Shown here piece after piece: positions 1-8,673 of a stretch of 47,498 nt of DNA; the stretch's first letter is position 1; every line of letters starts with the position of its first letter. Location of the stretch: positions 1 through 47,498 of the forward strand of contig JAUVKF010000019.1 of assembly GCA_030596395.1 (NCBI GenBank). Reading direction: 5' to 3'. The stretch is from Chlorobiota bacterium (GTDB lineage: Bacteria > Bacteroidota > Bacteroidia > Bacteroidales > F082). Made by a program: the position numbers and the translations under genes. The notes under the pieces are model-generated. The model did not search any database. It was not told where the DNA came from and saw only the letters and a program-made list of their open reading frames with translations.

Positions 1-43
1 TTACGGACTAATTTTGTATTTTTGCACGTATAAATTTAAAGTC

Positions 44-301
44 ATGGACACAAAATTAACATTGAAACTGGACAAATTTGTGATTGAACAAGCGAAAAAA
101 TACGCCGCTTCGCATAAAAGGAGTTTGTCAAGAATTATAGAATCTTACTTAAAATCGTTGGTTAATCGTGACAAAAATAACGACGAATCAGATATTGAGA
201 TTTCACCTTTTGTAAAAAGCATGTCAACTGGTGTTAAAATTCCTGCAGACATTGATTATAAATCTGAGTTCCTAAATCATTTAGCTGAAAAACATAAATA
301 G
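44..301 (+). CDS. DUF6364-type antitoxin (ribbon-helix-helix-like)
   Basis: An 85-residue protein starting MDTKLTLKLDKFVIEQAKKY, the usual opening of the DUF6364 antitoxins: a short beta strand (TKLTLKL) followed by a helix and a second helix around residues 27-42 (HKRSLSRIIESYLKSL), the ribbon-helix-helix DNA-binding layout. I place the start at the ATG at 44, because the in-frame upstream codons do not fit the family. The PIN gene begins two bases after its stop, so the two are surely co-transcribed. It should neutralise the toxin and repress the pair. TATTTTTG at 17-24 matches the Bacteroidota -7 box, although the -33 region falls outside the window. Family call from memory. Confidence 0.8.
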   Translation: MDTKLTLKLDKFVIEQAKKYAASHKRSLSRIIESYLKSLVNRDKNNDESDIEISPFVKSMSTGVKIPADIDYKSEFLNHLAEKHK

Positions 302-303
302 AT

Positions 304-717
304 ATGAAATTGTTTTTTGACACGAATGTAATGCTTGACTTACTTGGCGAACGTGACCCTTTCTATATTTCTGCGGCAAAGATTGCTACTCTTGCTGATA
401 AAAGAAAATTACAGATTATTGTATCTGCTTTATCATATGCCACCATTAGTTATTTTCTGACCAGGTACTACGGATTGGAAAAAACAAAAGACAAATTAAG
501 AAAGTTCAAAGTAATTTCAAAAATATGTGAACTTGACGAGTTAATAATTGAAAAAGGACTAAACTCAGACTTTTCTGACTTTGAAGATTCACTACAATAT
601 TACAGTGCGCTAAGAACAGAATGTGACATTATTATTACTAGAAACGGAAAGGATTTCAAGAAATCCCAAATACCCGTAATGACTCCAGATGAATTCTTAA
701 ATAGCATGAAGTCATAA
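304..717 (+). CDS. PIN-domain toxin (VapC-like ribonuclease)
   Basis: A 137-residue PIN domain. It opens with MKLFFDTNVMLDLLGERDPF, giving the first catalytic Asp (D6). The conserved DFEDSLQ patch follows at about 92-98 and ECDIIITRNGKDF at 106-118 supplies the later acid (D108) and the TRN signature. PIN toxins cleave RNA, often tRNA or rRNA, using Mg2+. Length and motif order are normal, and nothing suggests inactivation. It sits two bases after the DUF6364 antitoxin, forming a type II toxin-antitoxin pair. The RNA target cannot be predicted from sequence. Confidence 0.85.
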   Translation: MKLFFDTNVMLDLLGERDPFYISAAKIATLADKRKLQIIVSALSYATISYFLTRYYGLEKTKDKLRKFKVISKICELDELIIEKGLNSDFSDFEDSLQYYSALRTECDIIITRNGKDFKKSQIPVMTPDEFLNSMKS

Positions 718-739
718 ATAAAAACAAATCAAATTGAAA

Positions 740-1426
740 ATGATCATAAAGCATTTATGTTTAATTATGATCCTGAGTATTCCGATAATAATTTTCGGAC
801 AAAAAGTTAATGTCGATAATGGCTATGAAAAAGGAATATTGGTTGACGGATATAAAGAAGGAATATGGGAGTATTACGATAATGAGGTGCTAAAACTTAA
901 AGTGGACTACACGACTGGAAAACTAGTGTATTTAGTTAAGGACACTTCAAATTACGTTATCAAAACTGAAGCTGGCTGGGAATTTTCAAAACTTGATATT
1001 TACCCACGTTATGTTGGTAGCCTGGAAGAAATATTAAAAATTCTAGCTATGAATATCCGCTATCCTGCAGAAGCTAAAAACAAATCAGTAATTGGAACTG
1101 TTTTATTAGGTTTTGAAATTAACCTTCAAGGTAATGTCGATAATATCAAAATACTCCGAAATATTGGAGATGGTTGTGGCGAAGAAGTAATGAGAGTCTT
1201 TCAATTTATCCCAAATATCTGGTTAGTAGCGAGTAAAGATGGCAAACAATACAAATCAAGATATATTTTGCCAGTTAGATTCCAAATTGGAAAAAGAACT
1301 CAGACAGGTGATATCTGGAAACAGGAACCCAAGACCGAGTTAAAAGAATTGAATGAATCAAAAGTTGATTATTCACCGACTAATTATTTAGAGGAGGTTG
1401 TTGTATCAGCCGTTCAAATAAACTAG
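740..1426 (+). CDS. Exported TonB C-terminal domain protein
   Basis: A 228-residue protein. I chose the ATG at 740 over the TTG at 734 because it starts directly at the hydrophobic signal sequence (MIIKHLCLIMILSIPIIIFG). Residues about 25-65 resemble the short YwqK/MORN-type repeats (GYKEGIWEYYDNE). Residues about 100-190 carry a TonB C-terminal fold: RYPAEAKNKSVIGTV, then a strand-rich stretch ending YILPVRFQIG. There is no proline-rich spacer or lasting N-terminal anchor, so it is not a classic energy transducer. In Bacteroidota such proteins are numerous and of unclear role. It lies downstream of the toxin gene but has a 22-base gap and probably an unrelated function. Confidence 0.7.
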   Translation: MIIKHLCLIMILSIPIIIFGQKVNVDNGYEKGILVDGYKEGIWEYYDNEVLKLKVDYTTGKLVYLVKDTSNYVIKTEAGWEFSKLDIYPRYVGSLEEILKILAMNIRYPAEAKNKSVIGTVLLGFEINLQGNVDNIKILRNIGDGCGEEVMRVFQFIPNIWLVASKDGKQYKSRYILPVRFQIGKRTQTGDIWKQEPKTELKELNESKVDYSPTNYLEEVVVSAVQIN

Positions 1427-1527
1427 GTGAAGATAAAATACGCACTAGAACAGCAAGTATAATCAAGTAGGCTGTGATAGGTAAATGCTATATTAAGCCC
1501 ACCTGCTTATACAAGTTAAACCGTTAC

Positions 1528-2529
1528 TTAAAACCTAAACCCATAACTTACCGAAAACTGTTCCCGCTTATAAAAACCGGCTTCGATGGCAACAATATGG
1601 TGCTTGTTCACAATCACCGAACCACCTACCACCAAATTCCAGTATTGTTTCGCATTTACAGTTCCTGAATAAGTGGCCTTTTCTCCAAAAATTAACTCAA
1701 GGCCTTCTAATATTTCTTTTGTGTCTACTTTGCCGGTAAAACGATGGTTATCATTAATAAACATGGTTCCAAACCAAAAGGCTCCTTTAACCGCACTTTT
1801 ATTTTTACCCAGCAATACTCCGATTTTTCCACTGAAATTGTGGCTTTCCAGTTTGTCTTCCAGGTCTCTGGGTTTAGTTACCGTATAATGATAATCCAGC
1901 ACAAAGAAGAAATTTTTGTAACCTGACGATATGCTTGCTCCTACTCCGTAAACAGATCCGTAATAGCCCAGTTCATCATTAATTTTAACAGTATCATTAA
2001 GTGTAATGAGGGTATCATATTTAATCACTCCATCATGTGTCGAAGGTGCTAGTATTGTCACTTCATGTACATCAAAATTCGGGTTTGTAATGTTTTGTGT
2101 ATACCCGGCAATCCCGTAAATATTTAAAAAGGGCAGGATCCACACATCCGGCCTGAATATTAATCTCTTTTCGCTGACAGTTGAATTTTGAATTGCAGCT
2201 TCTCCAACTGCTTTAAGGCCCGTTGAGTCGAAAATTAACTGTAGATCGTTTGCCAGGTAATATTGTTTGTAATAATGATAATCAGCAGTAACTCCAAAAG
2301 GCATTGCAAGATCATGACCCATGTCTCTTCGTTTTTTTCCACAAAGCGGAGGAATTTGTACTAGCGGCTTGGCTTTTTCGCTTAAATCAGCATTGTCATT
2401 GTTAAACCATAAATAAGTTTTGTTTGGGATTATTCCAAAATCGGTTTGCTGGGCTGAAAGTATTAAGGGTAAAGAGAACAACGACAGTATAATAATGAAA
2501 GCAACTATGTATTTATATTTTATGTGCAT
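1528..2529 (-). CDS. Predicted outer-membrane beta-barrel protein
   Basis: A 333-residue protein with a clear signal peptide (hydrophobic run IVAFIIILSLFSLPLILSAQ, residues 9-28, then the Bacteroidota-typical AQQ cleavage region). The rest is rich in alternating aromatic and polar strands, such as NFFFVLDYHYTVTK and YWNLVVGGSVIVNKHHIVAIEAG. It ends with an aromatic residue (FSVSYGFRF), as expected for Bam-inserted barrels. I do not recognise a named family or substrate. It is likely a monocistronic minus-strand gene, with the exchanger gene ending just downstream in map order. Function unknown. Confidence 0.65.
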   Translation of the reverse strand: MHIKYKYIVAFIIILSLFSLPLILSAQQTDFGIIPNKTYLWFNNDNADLSEKAKPLVQIPPLCGKKRRDMGHDLAMPFGVTADYHYYKQYYLANDLQLIFDSTGLKAVGEAAIQNSTVSEKRLIFRPDVWILPFLNIYGIAGYTQNITNPNFDVHEVTILAPSTHDGVIKYDTLITLNDTVKINDELGYYGSVYGVGASISSGYKNFFFVLDYHYTVTKPRDLEDKLESHNFSGKIGVLLGKNKSAVKGAFWFGTMFINDNHRFTGKVDTKEILEGLELIFGEKATYSGTVNAKQYWNLVVGGSVIVNKHHIVAIEAGFYKREQFSVSYGFRF

Positions 2530-2570
2530 AAACTAAGTTTTTGTTCGCATGTTTGTTTTTACAGAGGTTT

Positions 2571-3539
2571 CTAATTATTGGTTAACGAAAAAATCAAAAA
2601 AAGGATATAAACGATGATCAATAAAATACCTTCAATACTCGAAATTGCTCTCTTTGTCTTACCCAGGTCAACTTTTATAAAGAAGAGGATTAGGATGGTT
2701 GATACGATCAGTATTCCGATTTCAAAGTTCAAAGCTGTATCAAAAGCTATTGGCTTGATCAATGCGCTTACACCAAGCACAAGCAGGATATTAAACAAAT
2801 TAGACCCGATTGCATTTCCAACGGCGAGGTCGGAGTTTTTCTTTAGTGCCGCTAAAATAGATGTTACCAGTTCGGGCAATGAGGTGGCTGCTGCAATAAT
2901 CGTAAGGCCAACCATTGATTGGGAAAGTCCGAAATCTGCTGTTATTTGGTTGACACCGGAAACGATCCAATAACCTCCGAAATAAAGGCCAAGAGCCCCT
3001 GCGATAATCAGCGTTACCGACCATCTTACTTTCAAGGTCATCGATTCGGATGCAGAGGATTCAACTTCGAGGGCTCCGCCTTTTGTAAACGAATAAAAAA
3101 GAAACCCTGCCAGCAGTGCGAGGAAGATCAAACCGTCATATCTGCTGATGTAAGGCACACCATCTCCGAAGAAAGTGAAGTTGGCAATAATTAGTAAAAT
3201 AAAAGTTACAACCAGGCTAAACCATACATCGATCGTACTTCTTTTTCCTGCCATGCCGATTGGATAGATGGTGGCTGCAACCCCGATAATTAATAAGGTA
3301 TTGATAATATTGCTGCCAAGAACATTACCGATTGCAAGATCGGTACTGCCTCTAACAGAAGCAAATACATTGATAACCAGTTCAGGAAGGGAGGTGCCCA
3401 GGGCTACAATAGTTAGTCCGATTAGCATTTGTGGCAGGCCAAATCTTCTGCCGATTGAGGAGGCGCCGTCAATTAACCATTTGGCACCAAGTAGAAGTAC
3501 AACAAAACCAAGTATGAATAGAAAATAGGTGATAATTAT
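2571..3539 (-). CDS. yrbG: Calcium/sodium antiporter, YrbG-type (CaCA family)
   Basis: A membrane exchanger with the two alpha repeats of the CaCA superfamily: GLTIVALGTSLPELV in the first half and GLTIIAAATSLPELVTS in the second, each with the G-T-S-x-P-E ion-binding core, amid about ten hydrophobic segments. The first ATG in frame (3428) would remove the first transmembrane helix. The reading frame continues upstream through a typical YrbG N-terminus (ITYFLFILGFVV, then GAKWLIDGASSIGRRFG) to a TAA near 3560. It meets no ATG, GTG or TTG. I place the start at the ATA at 3539 (about 322 residues); ATT at 3536 is the alternative. Without this extension the protein would be truncated. Confidence 0.8.
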   Translation of the reverse strand: MIITYFLFILGFVVLLLGAKWLIDGASSIGRRFGLPQMLIGLTIVALGTSLPELVINVFASVRGSTDLAIGNVLGSNIINTLLIIGVAATIYPIGMAGKRSTIDVWFSLVVTFILLIIANFTFFGDGVPYISRYDGLIFLALLAGFLFYSFTKGGALEVESSASESMTLKVRWSVTLIIAGALGLYFGGYWIVSGVNQITADFGLSQSMVGLTIIAAATSLPELVTSILAALKKNSDLAVGNAIGSNLFNILLVLGVSALIKPIAFDTALNFEIGILIVSTILILFFIKVDLGKTKRAISSIEGILLIIVYILFLIFSLTNN

Positions 3540-3612
3540 GTGATTTGTATTTGGGAAGGCAAATTAACACAATTTCTTAATTTGTTGAACCTGATATTTG
3601 AGCCGGTAGTTT

Positions 3613-3705
3613 TGTCATCCTGAACGGAGAGTAGCGAAGTGAAGGATCTTTAATACCCCTGCACAAAAATTCTTCGTCCTAATAGCCATCGGGACGAGGA
3701 TGACA
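3613..3705. repeat. Dispersed imperfect palindrome, 'tgtcatcc' family
   Basis: A roughly 93-base imperfect inverted repeat. The left end TGTCATCCTGAACGGAG is mirrored by GGACGAGGATGACA at the right, and the inner segment TGAAGGATCTTTAATA is typical of this family. A relative lies at 39730-39810 after recA. The position between yggS and yrbG, in intergenic DNA, and the absence of an ORF suggest a MITE- or REP-like sequence rather than a gene. It could act as a transcription stop or an mRNA 3' stabiliser; that is inference. Confidence 0.7.
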
Positions 3706-3758
3706 GTAATTTGAGTTAAAATCAGTATCTGTTAAAAAAGAGGAACTTTCTCAAAAGT

Positions 3759-4427
3759 TTAATAATTCCTCTCGCCAAAAATAGAGGTGCCTATCCGTAC
3801 CATTGTGCTGCCTTCATCTATGGCAAGCTGGAAATCACCCGACATACCCATTGAAATTTCTTTAAACCGATCGTCAGAAAAGAAAAAATCTTTTTTCAGG
3901 CTGTTGAAGATGCTTTTCAGGTTTTGAAATTCTTTTTTAACCTGATCCGTATTACTGGTAAAAGTTGACATGCCCATAACGCCAATAATATTTACATTTT
4001 TCAGGTTGATATAAGCTTCCGATTTCAGTAGTTCTACAGCTTCTTCCCATGATAATCCAAATTTTGAAGCTTCTTCGGCAATATGAAATTGTAACAAACA
4101 ATCAACGCTTCGCTCATGCTTAACTGCCTGCTTGTTAATTTCTTTCAATAATTTCAGACTGTCAACAGCGTGAATTAAACTGATGAAGGGTGCAATATGT
4201 TTAACCTTGTTGGTTTGCATATGTCCGATAAAATGCCATTCAATATCACCGGGCAAAAGGGGTTGTTTTGCAACCAGGTCCTGTACTTTGTTTTCGCCAA
4301 AAATTCGTTGTCCTGCATCGTATGCTTCCCTGATATCTTCAATGGGTTTAGTTTTTGAAACCGCAATAAGTTTTACCGGATCAGGAAGTTTGTCGAGGAT
4401 ATCCCGGAGCTTGGATTGAATATTCAT
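3759..4427 (-). CDS. yggS: YggS/PLPBP family pyridoxal phosphate homeostasis protein
   Basis: A 222-residue single-domain alanine-racemase-like barrel. The PLP lysine is K25 in KLIAVSKTKPIEDI. RIFGENKVQDLVAK and WHFIGHMQTNKVKHI follow, and the C-terminal MGMSGDFQLAIDEGSTMVRI binds the cofactor phosphate. All are hallmark motifs of YggS/PROSC. These proteins bind PLP without a known catalytic reaction and help keep free PLP balanced in the cytoplasm. The length is normal. It appears monocistronic: the divergent LTA-synthase-like gene starts 123 bases away, and a palindromic repeat lies downstream. Confidence 0.93.
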   Translation of the reverse strand: MNIQSKLRDILDKLPDPVKLIAVSKTKPIEDIREAYDAGQRIFGENKVQDLVAKQPLLPGDIEWHFIGHMQTNKVKHIAPFISLIHAVDSLKLLKEINKQAVKHERSVDCLLQFHIAEEASKFGLSWEEAVELLKSEAYINLKNVNIIGVMGMSTFTSNTDQVKKEFQNLKSIFNSLKKDFFFSDDRFKEISMGMSGDFQLAIDEGSTMVRIGTSIFGERNY

Positions 4428-4525
4428 TGATATTTTTTTACAAATTTATAAAAACTGTTTAGCTTTTTTCAACTAACAAATAGTAAATGATTTAGTCAAC
4501 AGGAGGAATTATTTCAGCATAGTCT

Positions 4526-4533
4526 TATTTTTG
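4526..4533 (+). promoter_or_regulatory. Possible Bacteroidota -7 box (TATTTTTG)
   Basis: TATTTTTG fits the Bacteroidota primary-sigma -7 consensus TAnnTTTG and lies 17 bases before the ATG at 4551. No TTTG is seen at the expected -33 position, so it is only a candidate. Confidence 0.35.
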
Positions 4534-4550
4534 CCATCCTATATATTAGA

Positions 4551-6410
4551 ATGAAACTTTTTCGGTCATTATTTCTGCAGTTTTTATTCTGGATGCTGGT
4601 GTTCGCGGTTCAGCGGGCTATTTTCCTGATATACTACTGGCGTTTGATCAGCTTTGAACAAATTCCGTTTAATGAAGTCTTACTAAGCTTTATCCATGCA
4701 GTAAAACTGGATATTTCAATGGCATCATATCTTTTGATCATTCCATTTTTGTTGTTGGTCATCCAGGGTTTTTCGCGTGCCAGATGGACTATTTTAGTGA
4801 ACAAGGTTTATTCTTTCATCATATTGTTTATATACTTATTGACAAGCTCGGGCGAACTTGGATTGTATGGCGAGTGGAAATCGAAGCTAAACTTTAAGGC
4901 CTTAAGCTATCTGCGCAATCCTGATGAGATATTTAACTCAGTTTCCACGGCCAGCTTTATATTGCTTTCCGGCCTGGTTTTGGTACAGCTTTTTGTATTC
5001 TTTTTCCTTTACAGGAAGTATTTCCTTAAATCTGATTCAATTGACTTCAGAGGCCGTCTGTTACCAAAAATATTATTCACTACACTGGTCCCCGCTTTAC
5101 TATTTGTTGCCATTCGCGGTGGTATTGGCCCCATACCGATTACAGCGAGTGAGAGCTATTTCTCGAAGCACGAAATTTTAAACCTGGCAGCTGTCAATAA
5201 CACATACAACCTGGTGTTCAATGTGATCAACTATTACCAATTCGACCAAAAGAATCATTTTTACTTTATGCCTGATGATGAGGCATTGGCAATTGTTAAA
5301 CAATTACATCAATCAGAGAAAGATACGACCATTCACATCCTTAACATAGATAGACCGAATATTGTAATAATCCTTCTCGAAAGCTGGTCGGGCGACCTTA
5401 TCGAATCATTGGGAGGTGAGGCTGGCATTACGCCGCAATTTCATGAATTGGAAAAAGAAGCTTTGCTTTTTACCAACTTTTATGCCACCGGAAATCGCTC
5501 GCAACAGGCGCTTGGAAGTTTGCTCGCTGGCCTTCCTGCCATTCCCATAACAACGATAACTGATCATCCCGAAAAATACAATGCTTTACCAAGCCTGATA
5601 ACTACTTTACATGATGAAGGATATTATTCTTCCTTCTTTTTCGGCGGTGACCTGAATTATGGGAACATCAGGTCGTACCTGATTCATAATCAATTTGACA
5701 GGTTGGTGGATGAAAATGATTTTGACGTTAATGCGATCAAGGGTAAGCTTGGCGTACATGATGAAGGTTTGTTTGATAAAATACTTCAGGAAATTGGGAA
5801 TCAACCGGAACCCTTTTTTACAGCCACACTAACACTTAGCTCGCACTCGCCCTATGACCAGCCCGGTGAGCGGCCTATCGACTGGATCGATCTGGAAAAT
5901 GAATATGTGAACTCAGCATGGTACACCGATAAATGCCTTGGTGATTTTTTCAGAGAAGCAAAGCAAAAACCCTGGTACGATAATACCCTGTTCATCGTAC
6001 TTGCCGATCACTCACATGCATCATACAATAATTACCCGTTCTGGAGCTTTGATTACCGTCACATACCCTTGCTTTTGTTGGGAGGTGCAATATCAGATGA
6101 TTATAAAAATAAAAAGTCGGCCCAATTGTCATCCAACGTGGATTTAACAACCACAATTTTGAAACAATTGAATTTAGATTCCGGGCCTTTTTTCTGGAGC
6201 AAAAACATGTTCAATCCTTATTCACCGCAGTTTGCTTATTTCGAACTGAATGATGGATTTGGCTGGAAAACAACTGATGGTTTCCTGCAATACAATGCAA
6301 TAATACCGAAGATTATTAGTACCAATGTTCCGAAAAATGAGCAGGATACCTTCCGGAAGGAGGGCCAGGCTTACATCCAGGTTTTGGTTAAGGAATTTAT
6401 TGAATATTGA
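4551..6410 (+). CDS. LTA synthase family phosphoglycerol transferase-like protein
   Basis: A 619-residue protein with about five N-terminal transmembrane helices (residues 1-225) and a periplasmic sulfatase-fold domain. The metal and nucleophile positions known from LtaS can be matched: E277 in IVIILLESWSGD, S317 in FYATGNRSQQALGSL (Ser instead of LtaS Thr, normal for this subgroup) and D486-H487 in FIVLADHSHASY. Family members move phosphoglycerol or phosphoethanolamine from lipids to envelope glycans. A Gram-negative Bacteroidota cell has no lipoteichoic acid, so the acceptor is unknown. Homologs are common in Bacteroidota. No partner genes are adjacent. Confidence 0.85.
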   Translation: MKLFRSLFLQFLFWMLVFAVQRAIFLIYYWRLISFEQIPFNEVLLSFIHAVKLDISMASYLLIIPFLLLVIQGFSRARWTILVNKVYSFIILFIYLLTSSGELGLYGEWKSKLNFKALSYLRNPDEIFNSVSTASFILLSGLVLVQLFVFFFLYRKYFLKSDSIDFRGRLLPKILFTTLVPALLFVAIRGGIGPIPITASESYFSKHEILNLAAVNNTYNLVFNVINYYQFDQKNHFYFMPDDEALAIVKQLHQSEKDTTIHILNIDRPNIVIILLESWSGDLIESLGGEAGITPQFHELEKEALLFTNFYATGNRSQQALGSLLAGLPAIPITTITDHPEKYNALPSLITTLHDEGYYSSFFFGGDLNYGNIRSYLIHNQFDRLVDENDFDVNAIKGKLGVHDEGLFDKILQEIGNQPEPFFTATLTLSSHSPYDQPGERPIDWIDLENEYVNSAWYTDKCLGDFFREAKQKPWYDNTLFIVLADHSHASYNNYPFWSFDYRHIPLLLLGGAISDDYKNKKSAQLSSNVDLTTTILKQLNLDSGPFFWSKNMFNPYSPQFAYFELNDGFGWKTTDGFLQYNAIIPKIISTNVPKNEQDTFRKEGQAYIQVLVKEFIEY

Positions 6411-6735
6411 GGGGGAACACTCACATCCCGTCTGTCTGCTGAATCTGTCAGCTGACGAGGGCAGGAGGGTACACCGTATTCATCCGGTTAAAAACGAATT
6501 AATAATTTCCAATAAGTTACAATTAAATAATCAGTGTCAAAATGAAGGATTAACTTTAGTATTACTCTGTGAAACTCAGTGTCTTCTCTGTGGCTCTTTG
6601 TGAAACAGCTATACCATAAAGTTGCTCAAAGGAGCACAAAGTGGCACAAAGAATAAACAAGTACATAGTAATTTTTTATGATTAATATTTTTCAAGTCAA
6701 TGATTTGATACAATTTTAACTCTTGATCCACATTA
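6411..6735. other. Gene-free interval with a dispersed palindrome
   Basis: A 325-base spacer between convergent genes. Around 6420-6470 is a short GC-richer stretch, a typical dispersed intergenic fragment. Around 6565-6657 is an inverted repeat of the 'CTCTGTGG-CTCTTTGTG' / 'CACAAAGTGGCACAAAG' type, listed separately. I see no coding potential, RNA gene or T-tract terminator. Confidence 0.5.
6565..6657. repeat. Dispersed palindrome, 'ctttgtg' family
   Basis: The left arm contains CTCTGTGGCTCTTTGTGAAA and the right arm AGCACAAAGTGGCACAAAG, which are approximately complementary around an AT-rich centre. The family is recognisable as an intergenic repeat seen in many Bacteroidota genomes (from memory). 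It carries no ORF. It may be a non-autonomous element. Confidence 0.5.
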
Positions 6736-8214
6736 TTAGTTTCTTTCAAGTAATTTTATTTCGCGCATAGCAATCTCTTCAAGGTATTCGTAAAATTCGG
6801 ATTGATAAAGATCGAGGGCTTTTTCAAAATATTCTTCGGCAGTTTCTTTGTTGGTATCAAGATAGATCCATCCCAGCTTTATCGCTGCTTCGCAGGCAAA
6901 ATAATAGTAAGCATCTTCTCCTTCTGTCAGCACTTTTTTAAAGGCGGTTAGCGCCCCATAAGTGTTGCCTTCCGAAAGCAATAACCTCCCTCTTAGTAGC
7001 TTGTATTCCAGATTATAAGGAGAGAAATCATTTCCCTGTTTCATAAAAGCTTCAAGATACTTTTCTGACCGGTCAAAATAACCTCCATCTATTAATAATT
7101 TCGCGCGTAAAAGGTTTGGATCAGGAATATAATCCAGTTCCGAATCGTATAAGGTTTCCCGGTCGCGTTCGTTTACAGCCTTTCCGTTTTCGTAAGCCTG
7201 CAGTTTATAGTATTTGAATTGTTCAATGTCGCCATGCACAAGGTAATGCTGAGCAATACTATAAAAAATCTCTTTGATGTAGTTCTCATTTTTCGTGTGG
7301 CGCAGGTAACGCTGAAAGTGGGTAAGTGCTTCTTTGTCAAGTTTTCTTAAAAGCACTTTTCCCATCATATAGTCATAAGGAAGAAACTGGGTTTCAATCT
7401 CAGCAAGATCAAAATCCTGCAGTAATTCATACGCAAGTTTGTTCCTTCCGGACCGGTAAGCAGTATTAATGTGAAAATAATTGATGAGTTTATATCGCAG
7501 TACAGATGTATCAATGGTTTGAATAAATTCGTAAGCTTTTGCTGGTTCCTTATTCAATTTGTAAGGTAGTATCACATAAACAGCTGCATCAAGATTTAAA
7601 CCGGGGGTATCTTTAACGTGTTCATAATATCCTTTCAGTAAATTCATTCCATCTTCTGCATTGCCACTTACACCAAACACGCTTGCTGCCCATCTGACAA
7701 ATGACGGTAAATTAGATACGCCAATGTTAAAAAAACCGTCCAGCTTTTTGCTCATTTCAAAATCGGGAACTTCTTCCCTGTTTTGATACGTAGCTTTATA
7801 AGCCCTGTAACCTTTACGGATGCCACTTAACTTATCTCCATACAAAACGTTGAAAATACACATCTGGAGAAGCATTTCCGACCTGCATCCCAGGTAATAT
7901 GGAGATTCCACGTCATGGTCTACCATCAATTCCATTCTCTTCTCAAAATTATCCTCAAATTCAGTATAAATTTTCTCAGAGGGGTCAATTACCAGTTCCA
8001 GCGCATCACAGGCCTGGTCCAGATAATATGCGTAATAATTTGTGGGGTTTTGTTGCAACTCCTGATGAATTGTTTCTTTTGCAGTGTTGAATTTGAGGTC
8101 CATTATTTGTTCCCATGCCATTAAACAATTATCGTTTACCTGGTACTGGGCATTTATGCTTAAACCATTAAGCAGGAATAGGATTGTTATTAAAGAAATA
8201 AAACGAGTTAACAT
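6736..8214 (-). CDS. Secreted TPR-repeat protein
   Basis: A 492-residue protein with a signal peptide (MLTRFISLITILFLLNGLSI, then NAQ) followed by helical pairs typical of tetratricopeptide repeats. Examples are TNYYAYYLDQACDALEL near the start, and RSEKYLEAFMKQGNDFSP and AAIKLGWIYLDTNKETAEEY near the end. It probably sits in the periplasm or at the inner face of the outer membrane as a protein-binding scaffold. No enzymatic domain is visible. It faces away from the chagasin-like gene (divergent, 66-base gap), so the two could share a regulatory interval. Exact partner unknown. Confidence 0.7.
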   Translation of the reverse strand: MLTRFISLITILFLLNGLSINAQYQVNDNCLMAWEQIMDLKFNTAKETIHQELQQNPTNYYAYYLDQACDALELVIDPSEKIYTEFEDNFEKRMELMVDHDVESPYYLGCRSEMLLQMCIFNVLYGDKLSGIRKGYRAYKATYQNREEVPDFEMSKKLDGFFNIGVSNLPSFVRWAASVFGVSGNAEDGMNLLKGYYEHVKDTPGLNLDAAVYVILPYKLNKEPAKAYEFIQTIDTSVLRYKLINYFHINTAYRSGRNKLAYELLQDFDLAEIETQFLPYDYMMGKVLLRKLDKEALTHFQRYLRHTKNENYIKEIFYSIAQHYLVHGDIEQFKYYKLQAYENGKAVNERDRETLYDSELDYIPDPNLLRAKLLIDGGYFDRSEKYLEAFMKQGNDFSPYNLEYKLLRGRLLLSEGNTYGALTAFKKVLTEGEDAYYYFACEAAIKLGWIYLDTNKETAEEYFEKALDLYQSEFYEYLEEIAMREIKLLERN

Positions 8215-8280
8215 TGTTTTGAGAATAATTTGTTTTCCAAAAGTATAAATTCCTAATTTCGACGACCATACTTTTTTGAA

Positions 8281-8673
8281 ATGAAGAAGATATTTTTTTT
8301 ATTGATCGTACTGTCAGTTCCCTTACTGAATGCATGCAAAGTTAAAACTATAACCTATGCTGATAACGGTAAAACTATTCATCTGGCGGTGAATCAGATA
8401 TTAAAGATTGAATTGCCCGGAGAAGCCACCTCAGGAAGCGACTGGCGCAAAATGGAATACAACGATTCAATCATTATCAGAAAGGGAAAAGGAAATTATA
8501 TGCTGGGCGACAGCGATCCGATGATGGGCAAATCAGGCATCTATCATTTTAAATTCTTGGCGATCAATCCTGGAACCACAAAATTGCTAATGGAATATGG
8601 CAACAAATACAAATATGAAAAACCGGCTTTAAAAACTTTTAAGTTGGAGATTGTGGTGGTTGCTGGAAAATAA
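8281..8673 (+). CDS. Chagasin-like (MEROPS I42) protease inhibitor lipoprotein
   Basis: A 130-residue lipoprotein: the signal ends LLNACKVK, so Cys19 is the acylation site. The mature part matches the chagasin/I42 immunoglobulin-like fold. GEATSGSDW takes the place of the NPTTGY loop, MGKSGIYHFKF is the central G-x-x-G loop, and KYEKPALKTF is the RPW/F-like third loop. I42 proteins inhibit papain-family cysteine proteases with these three loops. The first loop is altered, so target specificity may differ. Anchoring suggests it guards the envelope against own or competitor proteases. No protease gene is adjacent. Confidence 0.7.
   Translation: MKKIFFLLIVLSVPLLNACKVKTITYADNGKTIHLAVNQILKIELPGEATSGSDWRKMEYNDSIIIRKGKGNYMLGDSDPMMGKSGIYHFKFLAINPGTTKLLMEYGNKYKYEKPALKTFKLEIVVVAGK

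Noticed and set aside
1427..1527. Possible integron attC or attachment site after the toxin-antitoxin and TonB-C genes
   Set aside because: No paired R and L boxes or matching inverted core could be found in the interval.
2614..3528. Several plus-strand frames opposite the YrbG gene
   Set aside because: They are antisense shadows; the minus strand carries both alpha-repeat motifs of the exchanger.
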